A program made the translations under genes and the position numbers. This document shows positions 11,366 to 22,600 of a stretch of DNA of 64,000 bases, piece after piece. Under the pieces are notes generated by a model. That model ran no database searches and had not been told where the DNA came from. It saw only the letters and a list, made by a program, of their open reading frames with translations. The DNA lies in assembly GCA_037179515.1 (NCBI GenBank), contig JAXCGZ010009486.1, positions 30,001-94,000 of the forward strand, given 5' to 3'. The DNA is from Halocaridina rubra. Taxonomy: Eukaryota; Arthropoda; Malacostraca; Decapoda; Atyidae. The number at the start of each line of letters is the position of its first letter. Position 1 is the first letter of the stretch.

Positions 11366-11459
11366 GCTAACCAAGATATGTTTGTTCTTGGATGTTCACC
11401 CTTGAGGGTGAGCGGACCTTCCACTTGTGGCCTGCAGGTGGGGCTAACCAAGATATGTT
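11366..11459 (-). mobile_element. 60-base stub of the I-type LINE with 17-base target duplication
   Basis: Bases 11,383-11,442 are the reverse complement of the last about 60 bases of the I-type LINE 3' UTR (compare 23,608-23,668), including the hairpin TCACCCTCAAGGGTGA. Both sides carry the identical 17-mer GCTAACCAAGATATGTT (11,366-11,382 and 11,443-11,459). This is a textbook severely 5'-truncated LINE insertion. Confidence 0.9.
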
Positions 11460-12040
11460 ATCACAGGATCAGACTTTACATTTAACTCAGTATATATACA
11501 AAATAAAATAAAAATAGTAAAAGAGAAAGCTAAAAGAAAAGAAAAAAAAATTAAGAAAATAAGACAGCTGTACTACTTGGCAACTTAACTCATTACTGTT
11601 GACAGGTGTATTTTGGGTATTTATTTAATTATTCAATTACTTCGTGTATCTAAGCTAGCTATCAAACTAATATAAATGCTAAGGATGCTTATTTTAACAA
11701 TATATGGAACCACAGGATCAGGTGAATGGCTTAATAGCTCTCCCCAATTTACACAAAAAATTAGGTAATGTGATGTGATGGCTTCACCTCTGGCAACTCT
11801 TCTAAATTTCCTTCAAGGCAAAACAGGACAGCTTCTCTTTCCCCTCACGAAAATGTTCTCAATTTTTTCCTTTAATATTTTGGACTGTCTCGTCATACAA
11901 CAAAAATAAGTTTTTTACTCACAATACTCTGCAGGATTTCTTATTTAGGGAAATTATGTATGATTTATGCACTGTAGTCTTAGTCACTCAAAAACACAAG
12001 GAAAAGTTTAAGAGATACTGAATACTTGTGTACTGAATAC
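11460..12040. other. A-rich sequence with no recognised gene
   Basis: Low-complexity, A/T-rich sequence with short ORFs only. I see no repeat family, splice-bounded exon or RNA gene. A GT run begins at about 12,043 and leads into the next LINE copy. Confidence 0.5.
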
Positions 12041-12061
12041 TTATGTGTGTGTGTGTGTGTA

Positions 12062-12610
12062 TGTGTGATTACCTAATTGTGTTTACGGGAAAGAGCCCAA
12101 AGCTCGTATCTTCCCGTCTCCTGATCGGTTCCATTTTAGACTTAGTGATACTTATCATACCTGTCCTTAAAACTATGGATTGAGATAGCATTAACTACCT
12201 CCTCGCTTAGCCAATTCCAATTATCAACTACTCTTACACTGAAAAAGTATTTCCTTACATTCTGCAAAGAAGTTTTCTTACGAAGCTTCAAACTATGACC
12301 TCTAGTTCTAGAGCCAGCCATATCAAAATATCGATCCCTATCCACTCTATCATAACCATGAAGGAATTTAAAGACTGTCACCATTTCCCCCCTCACTCTT
12401 CTAGCTTCGAGTGATGGTAAGTCTAATTCCCTCAGCCTCTCATCATAACTGAGATTGCGTATTTCTGGCACCAGTTTCGTGGCATGTCTCTGAACTTTTT
12501 CAAGCTTAGCTATGTGCTTTTTCAAGTGCGGATTCCAAAAGGGGGCTGCATATTCGAGTTTTGGCCTCACATAGGTTACATAAATATTTCTGAACATTTC
12601 CTTGTCCATG
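12062..12610 (-). mobile_element. Family A LINE copy A9, C-terminal domain and 3' end
   Basis: The copy covers only the C-terminal domain (from HMDKEMFRNIYVTY) and the 3' stem-loop and tail. The truncated end is fused at 12,608 to a (GT)n run, and the tail end abuts another GT run at about 12,043-12,060. The coding part is uninterrupted to the stop at 12,142. The 207-residue frame that continues upstream is only translated GT/GA repeat. Confidence 0.88.
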
Positions 12611-12634
12611 TGTGTGTGTGTGTGTGTGTGAGAG

Positions 12635-12693
<59 letters not shown>

Positions 12694-12716
12694 GAGAGAG
12701 AGAGAGAGAGAGAGCT
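12608..12716. repeat. (GT)n followed by (GA)n microsatellite
   Basis: A GT run at 12,608-12,630 passes directly into a GA-rich run of about 85 bases with occasional GGA interruptions. Confidence 0.95.
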
Positions 12717-13032
12717 TGAATATATGTACGCGTTTATGTATGTATGTATGTTCTTTATATATCACTGCTAAATATCAAAGAACTTCGTGATAAATTTGTG
12801 TGGATTTTTAGTATGTGAGCTGCCATGAGATGAAACAGTAGAGGGTAAACCATTTGCAGCTGTCAGGCCTCACAACAAAAAGAATCTGACTTTCTTATGC
12901 TTTGGTCGACCCGAGAGGGGGCTGACCCTTTATTTTCATGGAGGGACTGAATCGAATTTGTTTCTTTAATGTGTATACTTTGACTTGGTCATCTCCTGTA
13001 AGGGATATTAAGCTCTTTGTATATGCATATAT

Positions 13033-13109
<77 letters not shown>

Positions 13110-13232
13110 TTTCGCTGTACCTTTAGCTTTGGGAAAATGAGAGGGGGGTGGTACGGTCAAGGTAGCAGGTCTTTGCGAAGAGCTCTCCTCCCAATTTCTT
13201 CCATGTTTTTTTTAAGACGCATGTCTTCCTGG
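12717..13232. other. Spacer with an (AAT)n tract
   Basis: Contains a 75-base (AAT)n microsatellite at 13,034-13,109. No coding or RNA gene is recognised. The poly-Asn reading frame over it is an artefact of the repeat. Confidence 0.6.
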
Positions 13233-13658
13233 CAGGGCTGCCATTGCTGGTCCCCCCCCCCCCCCCAGATCTGGGTTTTTCACTAACCATCTAGCTTTCT
13301 GGATTTTTATTTTTAAAATAGCTCACATTCTGGGTTTTTCCATACATCATATCATATTAGTAAAAACTTGAAATATATCAGATATATATAAATGCTTAAA
13401 ATAATTTAATAACGTTCTGTGTTGAAAGAGCTTTTCCATAGACCAGTCTTCAACTGAACATGTATGTACCATATACAAGATTCAAACAAGTTCGGTTGAT
13501 GACTCTCATTAGGTAATGCTAGCAATAAGTATGATTTACTAAGTGAGTTCAGGAAGTTCAGTTCGCTGGCTAGTGGTGCATTTACTGTCGGACTCGAAGG
13601 TTGTCTTATTGTGCAGGCCATTTTTTTTCCGGTTGTTTAGTAATTGTGTTCTATCATA

Positions 13659-14155
13659 ATGAGTGACGAAATGCAATGCAAATCTACCACTAAGAAAAGG
13701 AAATGGTATGTGCAGTCATTTTAGGAAGAATGGTTGCAAGATCTGGAATTGAAGGATTGGCCTCAGGAAGATAAAAATGATAGAGAAGCCAGCTACTGTA
13801 AGTGCAGCAAAATTACGCTAAAGAGTGCAAATAAATCCATGCTTCTGAAACACAAATCTTCTGTGAAACATAAGAAATGTGTTGATGTGGCTGGCTAGTA
13901 CAGTGGTAACGCGCTGGCTTCGCATTCATGAGGTCGAAAGATCGGTTCCCGTCCAAGACCGAGAGTTTAAGCTGTTTACTGGCAGGAACTGCTGTGGGTG
14001 GACACCACAGTGGGGGGTTGGGGCTTACCCTGGCTGACGAATACCCATTGTATTGAAATGGAAATAAAGTATTATTATTATTATTATAGTGTTGATGTTA
14101 CTCGGTCCATTGAGGAAAATAATCAACAAAGTGAGACTGCAAGGAGGAATTATTG
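13659..14155 (+). pseudogene. BED-type zinc-finger N-terminus of a hAT-related transposase
   Basis: Starting at the ATG at 13,659, the frame gives MSDEMQCKSTTKKRKW, then an EEWLQDLELKDWPQEDK segment, a Cys-x-Cys pair in SYCKCSK, and MLLKHKSSVKHKK with the paired His. This is the usual layout of BED-like fingers found in front of hAT transposases and their domesticated relatives. A TAG near 13,721 interrupts it. The SINE at 13,889-14,088 splits it between KKCVDV and the following TRSIEEN, and a stop follows at about 14,155. The Cys-x-Cys spacing differs from the usual Cys-x2-Cys, so zinc binding may be lost. Confidence 0.6.
13889..14088 (+). mobile_element. tRNA-derived SINE with (ATT)n tail and 10-base target duplication
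   Basis: A 200-base insertion lies between two copies of GTGTTGATGT (13,879-13,888 and 14,089-14,098). Its head contains a perfect A box, TAGTACAGTGG, and a B-box-like GGTTCCCGTCC about 50 bases on, so RNA polymerase III could transcribe it. The tail is AATAAAGT followed by (ATT)n. The body between is not recognised. Removing it restores the interrupted BED-finger reading frame. Confidence 0.88.
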
Positions 14156-14300
14156 ATGTAATCCGCATATAAAAGTAATTAGAATACTAATATGTTTAAA
14201 TTTTTACTTTATATTTTGAAAAAAAAAAAATTTTATTTTGAATCTGGGTTTTCTTGGGAACCTGATATGGGACTTTCTGAAAATCTCACTGGCAGCCCTG

Positions 14301-14696
14301 CTTTCAACTAGTTCAACACGAGACCCGGAGGCGGACGGAGATAAGTAAAATGAAACAAAAGTTAAAGGCGACCTTGGAGATGTCCTTCCATAATGCCATT
14401 TTACCTTTATATACCTCTTTTCACCAGCCTGTGCTGCCACAGCACCTGTTCACTTTTGCCTTCCTTGAGCGGTAATATAACTTGGTTACAGACTGGATCA
14501 CTAAGGGGGGGGGGAGTCGAACCAGCGGTAGACCTCAGTAGGGAGGAGGCATTGGACAAGAGAGAGTAGAAAAAGCTGATAAGAAACCGCGTCCCCCTAT
14601 AGATATGGGTTAAGCGAGAGAAGAAGAAGAAGAAGAATGAGAGGGGATGGGGGGAATTAGTGACGCGGGTAAAACGACTCTTCTTCTTCTTCTTTT
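14301..14696. other. Low-complexity spacer without a recognised gene
   Basis: Includes a poly(G) run near 14,505, an AAG-rich run near 14,620 and a TTC-rich run near 14,680. No coding or RNA gene is supported. Confidence 0.5.
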
Positions 14697-14709
14697 CTTT
14701 CTTTCTTTA

Positions 14710-14882
14710 GGATGGGATAGGATAGGTGGGGGAAGAATAGTGACGGCATCGAGTGAACTCTCTTGGCCCTATTCAGGGTGTCATCACTGGGGAGAGGGGA
14801 GTAAAGGATGGGAAGGATTGGAGGGGTAAGCACGAAATTTAAGGAAGTAAGAGATGAATAGAGAGGGGCAAACCCTCGTGCT
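14710..14882 (+). repeat. Dispersed repeat, left copy (partner at 26,055-26,202)
   Basis: The segments AGTGACGGCA, GTGAACTCTCT, CAGGGTGTCATCACT, AAGCACGAAA and ACCCTCGT occur in the same order here and at 26,055-26,202, at roughly 70-75% similarity by eye. The outer Jockey element is inserted at its right end. No coding content is seen. Confidence 0.7.
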
Positions 14883-14971
14883 AAGTTTTTGTTATATATA
14901 ATTTTACTGGCCCAATATGACTTTATTTAGTTATAAATTAATAATGATGAGGAGGTTTTGAAGATTTTACG

Positions 14972-17429
14972 TTAATTACTATACATAGGTTCTGGTGGAT
15001 GTCCTGAAAAAACCGGAGAAATTCTTTTCCACCAGGCATGGTCATTGATAAATTCGTATTCTATAGTGTTCAAAGCATTAGTTTCTTGAAGAAATTCTTC
15101 AAAGTTTATTTCTATTTTACCCCAGGTTCTGGATGCTAATTTATAAATATAAGTATTAATGGGTTCGACTTTGAGGTTCTTATGAATTTCTTCCATTCTC
15201 TCTATGTATGGTGGGGTTTCAGAGAGAATTCTTCTTAAATTTAAATTTTGGATAGCTTGGAGACTTAAAAGTTTACGTTTTGATAAGATGCAAGTTGGAA
15301 TTGGGGGGTATATTAAGACAGGTCTTACTAAAGTTTTATATAGGGTGACTATTTTTAGTTTTGAGCAGGTTAAATCTACGTAACTTTGTAGAGACAAGTT
15401 TACTTTGAATTATTCTATTATTTATATGAGCTTTCATTCCTGTTCTGTTAATTGTAAAGCCCAAGGTTTTCAGACTGTTGGAGAAATTTATTCTATTGTT
15501 ATTTATTATTACATCTAATGGTTTAAGAGCAGAAATGGATAAAAGTTGGAATTTGTCAATATTAGTTTTAATTTTCCATTTTTTCTCGTATTCATTTATT
15601 CTGAGTATTTCCCTCTGAGTTTTAAATGCTAGAAATCTTTTATTATAATCCGGAATTACTTGAGTGATGTCATCTGCAAATATAATAGTTGAACAACCTA
15701 TGCCTGGTTTGGGTATATCTCTCGTGAATATAGCATAGAGAAGTGGACTCAGATTTGATCCTTGAGGGACCCCTGCTCTAAGTTCAAATTGGGTACCTAA
15801 ATATTCATTAATTTTGATAATTGACTTTCTATTAGATATGAAATCTGATAAAATTTTAGTTATTAGTGGGGGTAACTGGAGTTCTATGATTTTATATCTG
15901 AGTCCATCTCTCCATACTTTGTCCAAAGCAGAGGAAACATCCCTGCTCAGGACATTGCACTTTTGCCTGAACTTTTGCGAGATGGCTATTTTTTCATATA
16001 AGTATGTTAGTGCAGTATGAGTACCTCTACCTCTTCTAAACCCGTGCTGGTTAGGGGGAAAACAATCATTTATTTCTAGATAATTATAGACTCTAGTATG
16101 TAGTATTTTTTCAAATATTTTCCCTGGGACTTCCAGGAGAGATATAGGACGATAATTATTAGCTTAGGTGGTGCTTTTTCCAAGTTTAGGTATAAAAATC
16201 ATTATTGACAATTTAAATTTTGTTGGGAAATAACCTATGGATAAACAAGAGTTAAAAATATCTAATAATTCGTGAATAGCTATATTAGGCAAGTGGGATA
16301 GTATTAGTTTATTAATGCCTGAATGTCCAGGGGCTTTGTTTTTCATACTTTTTTATAATATCTTTGATGTCAGCAATAGTAATAGGAGATATTAGATCAT
16401 CTCCTGGAGTTAATCTATTTAAGTCTACGTTAAATAAGGGCGTGATTAAATTTGCGTTTTCTTTCAAAAAGTTACATACAGTTCTTTCATGGGCGAAATC
16501 ATAGTTTAGATTTTCTTCAGCACTAATAATAAATATAGTTTCCCAGGTCTTTCTGAATTTTTCTTCTTTTTCTTTACTGGTGAAAAGTTTATTATTATTA
16601 TTATTATCTATTAGGTACGGCGTTGTTTCTTTACTGTTACCCATTAGTTTCTTGATGTTATTCCAGAAGTTTTTGGGATCTTTAGAATTACTTTGAAGTT
16701 TCATTATTACATTTTCCCAGTTATTATTATATGAAGCTATTAGTTCTTTTTGTAGTTCTTCTCTTACAGTTCTTAATTCAGTTAGAGCTTGGGGACCCCA
16801 GAGACCTCTGCCAATGTTATTTGATAAAATTTGATATCTATATTGGAGTTCTTTACATTTATTATTTAGTTTAGGGTGGGGTAAGGATTTTGACTTTTTG
16901 AAAGGTATATAATTATCTATTGCATTTTGAATTAAGGAATACCATTGCTTTAAGTGTTTTTCTATATCAAAAATATTATTAATGGAGGTATTACTTGTGA
17001 TGTCGTGAGTGAATTTGTCTTCTAAGAAAGACTTGAAATTATCCCAGTCAACATTATTAAAATCTCTACTGGGGGGAGTTCTAATAGCTAATGGTTCTGT
17101 TGAGAACTTAATTATTAAAGGTAAATGGTCAGAGGTGGTTAAGGGTCCCTTTTCTATTGAGTGATTTAAGTAATGATTCTTGTTACTTATGATAATATCT
17201 GGTTTGGAGGATTCAGATCCATGGGTCATAGTTCTGAAGTCAGGTCCTAGTATTTTAATCAGATTATTAGTCATTAAATTATTTAGAAAGTTACCAGTTA
17301 TATTACAAATATTGTGACCTAGGATGTGATGTTTAGCATTAAGATCTCCAATTAGGTATGCTGGGATGTTTTTTCTAATTAGTTTTAAAATGTCTTCATA
17401 TGGGATTTGTAATCTTCTGGGTGGTAAGT
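14972..17429 (-). pseudogene. Jockey-type ORF2, C-terminal part (endonuclease end, RT)
   Basis: Reading leftward from the insertion point, the frame gives YLPPRRLQIPYEDI, LIGDLNAKHHILG and TTSDHLPLII, the endonuclease catalytic blocks. A long linker follows, then NKAPGHSGINKL, NYRPISLLEVPGKIFEKIL, QHGFRRGRGT, an LDKVW block with preceding Asp, GVPQGSNLSPLLYAIFTRD and FADDITQV. The C-terminus ends in NDHAWWKRISPVFSGHPPE. Defects are a frame change near 16,340, a TAA at 16,161-16,163 and a frame change near 15,370. RT signatures are intact apart from these. The QGSNLSPLLYA block favours the Jockey clade over CR1/L2. No RNase H domain is present. Confidence 0.85.
17419..17429 (+). repeat. Target-site duplication, left copy (GGGTGGTAAGT)
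   Basis: This 11-base sequence recurs exactly at 23,679-23,689 and brackets the 6,249-base I-type LINE. In the outer element it encodes part of the TYLPP motif on the minus strand. Confidence 0.93.
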
Positions 17430-18167
17430 CGCAGTTGCGGTGCGCATATTAAAACATCTTGTATCTCTGGCTTCCCTTCAACAGTCTGGTTCCAGCTCCA
17501 GTAGTGATAGGACCTGCATAAGTATCTCTGTCCTCTTTTCCTCCTCTCTCACGAGAGCCAGAAAAAGAAGCAAAGACTGCTTTTGTTTTGTTTTGTTTTG
17601 TGTTCCCGATTTTTGTTTTAGTGAAAACAAGTGACTGTGTGTGTGATATACCCCAAATAATTTTTCCTGCCCTTCTCTCTCTTTTATAAGAGTCGGGAAG
17701 AAAAGGAAAATAGAAAGTGTTCAGGTTTCTAATTTGTTTTTATATCTATTGTGATAGGTAGTTGAAGCCTCTTCCTACCAACAAAGTGAACTTCACCTCC
17801 TCCACTCCATCCCTGACCTGAGGGGGAAGTCTTCACAAGGATATATAACCTAAGTATATCTGTTTTCTTTTTTTCCTCTCTCACGAGAGCCAAAGAGAGA
17901 AACAGAAAGATTGCTTTATTTTGTTGTTTTCTTGTGCTTGTGTTTTTTCTTGTTTAATTGAACATACATTATTGTGTCCTGAGCAAATCTCTGTTTTCAC
18001 TTCCCTCTCCCACGAGAGTTGGGAAGAAAGATAGAAGACTGTATAAGTGATTAAGTGTTGTAGTGTTGCAATTAAGTGAAGTGATCAAGCCATAAGACCC
18101 CTATACTGCATTAATCAAATAACATATAAATAGTGAAATCTGTGATATCCATGACTAGTTGCTAGTC
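17430..18167 (+). promoter_or_regulatory. I-type LINE 5' UTR with repeated CTCTC-n-GAGAG hairpins
   Basis: Four inverted-repeat motifs occur at 17,546-17,557, 17,679-17,692, 17,878-17,889 and 18,005-18,018. The first and third are CTCTCACGAGAG. The second and fourth are followed by a GGGAAGAAA-type segment. Spacings of 133, 199 and 127 bases give two tandem units of an A-B pair, so the leader looks like a duplicated promoter or leader monomer. LINE leaders commonly act as internal promoters; that role here is inference. Confidence 0.6.
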
Positions 18168-19668
18168 ATGGCCTCAGCCGCTTCTCTTGCTTCCCCCCCA
18201 GAGGGGGGAATGGAACTCGACCCCCCTCAAGAGGGGTGGACGGTTGTGGGAAAGAAGAGGGCAAGGACAGCCTCTAACAGTAGCCATGAGAGTGCTGCTG
18301 CCCCAGTTCCCCCCCCCAGCCCCGAAGTCTGATAGAGAGCCCATTTCCAAGTTCAAAGTTGAGGCTCCTTCCATGAAAGAGGCATATGACCTCATCAGAG
18401 AGTTGGAAGACCAACTCACCGAGCATGGCTGCAAAATAAAGCCTAACGTACAGGGTGACTTCATCATCCACCCAGCCTCAGCAGAAGCCGCAAAGAAGAT
18501 CCGCAGCCTAGGCTCACCACACTTGATAGAGTTGAACCCTGCACTAAAAATAAGAAAATACATAGTCATTGGCTTCCCTGTTGCTTGGTCAGTTGACCTT
18601 CTGACCAAGCAAACGTACATTACGGCTGCCTCACGTTGCTCCTCCAAAATAGAGGGCCAAACCATTCCATCAAAGCAGGTTCTGGTCCACATCTGTGGTC
18701 CACCCCCTTCACAAGTAAACCTCGGCATCTGGGGCAAGTTCTACATAAGAGAGTACACCCCAGAACCCCTAAGATGTTTCCGGTGCCAAAGATTTGGGCA
18801 CCACAGGAATACTTGCCATTTCCCAGAGAGATGTGGAATCTGCAGTGGGAAACACTCCACCGACCGCTGCCTTACAAAATTCAAGGCAAAAGAAGCAACA
18901 GTTGCCAAGTGCCCGAACTGCAAAGGGAACCATCACGCATGGAACAACCGCTGCCCAGAAAGGCTGAAGAGGATTCCTCAAAGAACCCCTCCTTCTGCCC
19001 CTGTCACCAATCACACCACCCCCAACTTCACCCCAGCTCCTCCCCCCACCTCCAATCCTTGGCAAATGCCCCCTCCTGCCCCACTCACACCTAACCTCCC
19101 CAACCAAAACCCACCACACTACACCAACCCAGCTCCTAACACACAGATCACACCTCCTACAGCTCCCACCCCCACACCAACTCCATCCACCCCATCACAC
19201 AACACTCACACTCCTACCATCCCCCCAAACAACACTCACACTCCCATCAACCCCACACGCAACACTCACACCAACACCTCCACCCCACGCAACACCCAAA
19301 CACACAATGCAGTCACACGTAACACTCAGACCACACACACACCCACTCACCACACTAGGTCACGGGACCCTAGACAAAACTCCCACACCCCCATACCTAA
19401 ACAGCCTATCAAGACACCTTCCTCTGCCTCCTCTTCCAAACAGCAAACCCTCTTCACAGTAAACGAGCTCACCAACCTTCTCATTCAAGCCGTACAGGCA
19501 GCCGTCCGACTCCTCGATACCAGAGCCACCACCCAAGATGCCTACAATCAAGTCGTCAAAGTAGCCCACTCCGTTGTCGCCAACGCCCTCGTCTCCAGAA
19601 CCCACCAGCAGCCTCAACAACCCACCACTCCTACCACCTCCACCTCCTCAAATCATCAAGATGTCTAA
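18168..19668 (+). pseudogene. I-type LINE ORF1, Gag-like protein with three zinc knuckles
   Basis: I favour the ATG at 18,168 (MASAASLASPPEGG, then GWTVVGKKRAR), because that basic N-terminus is typical of these proteins. Its frame shifts into the long downstream frame at a nine-base C run (18,309-18,317), where eight would keep it open. The product, about 500 residues, has an RRM-like middle, then CFRCQRFGHHRNTC, CGICSGKHSTDRC and CPNCKGNHHAWNNRC, three CCHC-type knuckles near 18,778-18,960. A long Pro/Thr/Asn-rich tail follows. It would bind element RNA in ribonucleoprotein particles. It ends overlapping ORF2 by eight bases. Confidence 0.85.
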
Positions 19669-22600
19669 TCTCGGGATCCTACACTGGAACGCCCAGGGTC
19701 TCAGACACAAGGTACAACATCTTGAAGGCATAGCCAAGACTGACAACATTGATGTCATCATGGTTCAAGAAACCCTGTGCACAGAGCAACACCCTCCAAA
19801 AATCTCAGGATACAATGGATTCTACCAGCACTGGTCTCCAGGGGAGAACAGAGGCAGCGCCACCTTCATCAGGAAAAACCTATTAGCAAAGGAAATAACC
19901 CGACCGGTCTGCTGTGGCGAAGATGTCGACGTCCTTGCTGTTAACATCCAACTTCAAGGCAGCTGCATAGACCTGTACAACATTTACAGACCACGGAAAG
20001 GTAGCTTAGACCTGACTACCCTCTTCGGGCTAACCAGTCATCGTGACTTGGTAATAGGAGGCGACTTCAACGCGCACCACCCAAGATTCAGGTATGAGCG
20101 CCCCTGTGCTGCAGGCAGACACATCATGAGCCTGCTGAATGACCAAGAAGATGTCTCCCTGCTCAACGATCATGAGCCAACACACGACAGAGGTGGAATA
20201 CTGGACCTCACCTTTGTCTCCAATTCCCTAAAGCAGGACGCCACATGGAGAGTTCATCCCCTGGTCACAAGCGAACCACTATGGGATCCATCTCACACTG
20301 CCAATTCCTGAAATCTTCCAAATCCCTGCTCCTCCCCCTCGATGGAATTTCAAGAAGGCCAACTGGGGCCGATTCCAGGAGCACCTCAGCAATTGGTTTT
20401 CAGCCTACGTACCATCTGAAGACATCGACCAAGCAGAGGCCGAGCTAGTCAATGCCCTGCAAGCTGCAGCAAACTCCTCCATACCCCTCTGCAAACCACA
20501 ACACACCACTCATCGGGACAGATGGTATTACTGTGACAGAGTTAAAGAACTCAATCACCGGCTCAACGTCATTCGGAAAATGCACAGGAAACGTTGCACT
20601 GAAGACTCCTACCGCACTCTCCAGGCAGTCAAACAACATGTCCATGAAGAGACTCGCAACATCAAGAGGAATAAATGGCTAGAGTGGTGTTCCAACCTAG
20701 ATGCTCACACCTCTGTGGGCCAGATGTGGAGGAGCATCAACTCCTTTGCTAAAGGAAAACCTCCTAAAATCACCCCCCACAGGGATCCTAGCAGGGCAGC
20801 AGAAGAACTCGCCATCAAATTCGCGGATAGAGCAAGCTCTAACCAGCTCCCCATCACCACCAGAGCAACACTCCAGGACCTCACCACTGCAAGATGGGAA
20901 GAAATAGAAGAGGCCATCAACACTGAAGATGAAACAGATGCTCCATTCTTCCTGACTGAGCTACTAAGAGTAAGCAAAAGCTCTAAGAACACAGCCCCAG
21001 GTGCCGACAGAATAACATGCACAATGATCCAAAAAATGGGGCCCCAAGGGGAGCTTGCTCTACTCTCTCTGATCAATTTGACATACACACGAAGAATCAG
21101 ACCAGCCTCATGGAACAGAGCAGACATTCTGCCCATCCCAAAACCACAGGACCCTGACAACCCTCGCCCCATCTCCCTCCTAAGCTGCCTGAGCAAGACG
21201 GCAGAAAAGATGGTACTTAACAGAGTCCGCTGGAAATGCCCACCCTTCCCAGAAAACATGTTTGCCTACCAGCCTGGCTTAGGCACCTCAGAATGCATAG
21301 CCTCCATGCTATCATTTCTCAACAACAGCCGTGGTTACATCGTTTTTCTAGACCTAGAGAAGGCCTTTGAACTAGCCAATGTGCCGGCAATACTCTCTGC
21401 TCTCGTATCCAAGCAGATCAAAGGTAACCTTCTCTCGTGGATCAAGCAGAGTCTACAAAATCGTAGTGCACGAGTCAAAGTAGATGGGCACTACTCCACC
21501 TACAAAAACCACGAAAATGGGACCCCCCAAGGTGGAATCCTTAGCCCCTTCCTATTTAATTGTCTCATGGAAAAACTCATGCACATCGCACTACCGCATG
21601 GAGCCAAACTCTTCAACTATGCGGACGACTTTGCCCTTGTCACAATAGGACACAGAAACTCTAACAAGACACAGCGCTGCCTCACCAAGATTCACCGAGC
21701 CTCCATCTCCCTTGGAGTAAGAATCAATGCCCGCAAAACCAAGGCCCTTCCCATCCACCAGTGGAGACCAGACACTAATCTGGTCATAGGTAATGAACCT
21801 GTGGACTGGGTTACCAAACACCAATACCTGGGTGTAATCATCGATCAAGGACTAACCTTTGGACCAGAAATTCAATACTTGCGCGACAGGTGCAGCCAGC
21901 GACAAGCGATCCTTCGTCGGATGTCGGGCCTCTACGATGGTGCATCATTTAATGTCCTCAGAACCTTCTATGTACAAGCCATACGCAGCCTCATTGACTA
22001 TGCTTGTCCCACACTCTGGCTACTAAAAGACCGACAGTGGGACAAAATAGAAGTAATTCAAAACAACGCCACACGTACCATGCTAGGAGCCCCCATGTGG
22101 ACCAAGAGAGAAAACCTCCAGATGGAATCGGGACTCATTCCACTCAAACTCAGAGCTCAACAAAGACTGACCCTCCTTGTGGCCAAAACCACCACTGCCC
22201 AACATAAATGCCTAGCTGGCACAAATCTCCATCTAGCCCTCAATCGCCAGCCCAACCACCATCCTAGAACCTGGGCAGCCAAGGTCTGCGCTAGCCTGCA
22301 AGCACTGCCAGTCAGGGAGAGCATCCTAGCCAAGATGCAAGACACACCGCTTCCTGAATACAGATGCCCACCCCCATGGAATGACCAACCACTCGATATA
22401 AAGATCGAGCTCCCTGACAACCCCAAAAGCTTGGTAAACCCGCTTGTCCTTAAAAACATATATAAGGACAAAATACAGAGCTGGAGCAGGCCAAACTCTC
22501 AAGTCTACTACACTGACGGTTCAGTAAACCAAGATACTGGAGCCTCAGCCGCTGTCTTCATCACTGGAAACCACGTCCTATCCTGGAGACTGTCAAACTC

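Larger units (their letters stand above)
13233..14300 (+). mobile_element. hAT-like DNA transposon remnant, split by a SINE
   Basis: The ends carry a perfect 11-base inverted pair, CAGGGCTGCCA (13,233-13,243) and TGGCAGCCCTG (14,290-14,300), of the CAGGG type seen in many hAT elements. Inside is a BED-type zinc-finger coding start (13,659 onward), but the catalytic part of a transposase is absent. The 8-base flanks (CTTCCTGG and CTTTCAAC) do not match well, so the target duplication is lost or the edge is altered. Removing the 200-base SINE leaves about 860 bases. It is a non-autonomous or internally deleted copy; confidence in the superfamily is moderate. Confidence 0.6.

Noticed and set aside
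12604..12765. N-terminal extension of the LINE fragment at 12,142-12,765
   Set aside because: The extra residues are translated GT/GA repeat upstream of the truncation point.
13017..13286. Poly-asparagine reading frame
   Set aside because: It is translated (AAT)n microsatellite without a domain or splice context.
13225..14308. 8-base hAT target-site duplication
   Set aside because: CTTCCTGG and CTTTCAAC agree at only about half the positions, so no duplication is claimed.
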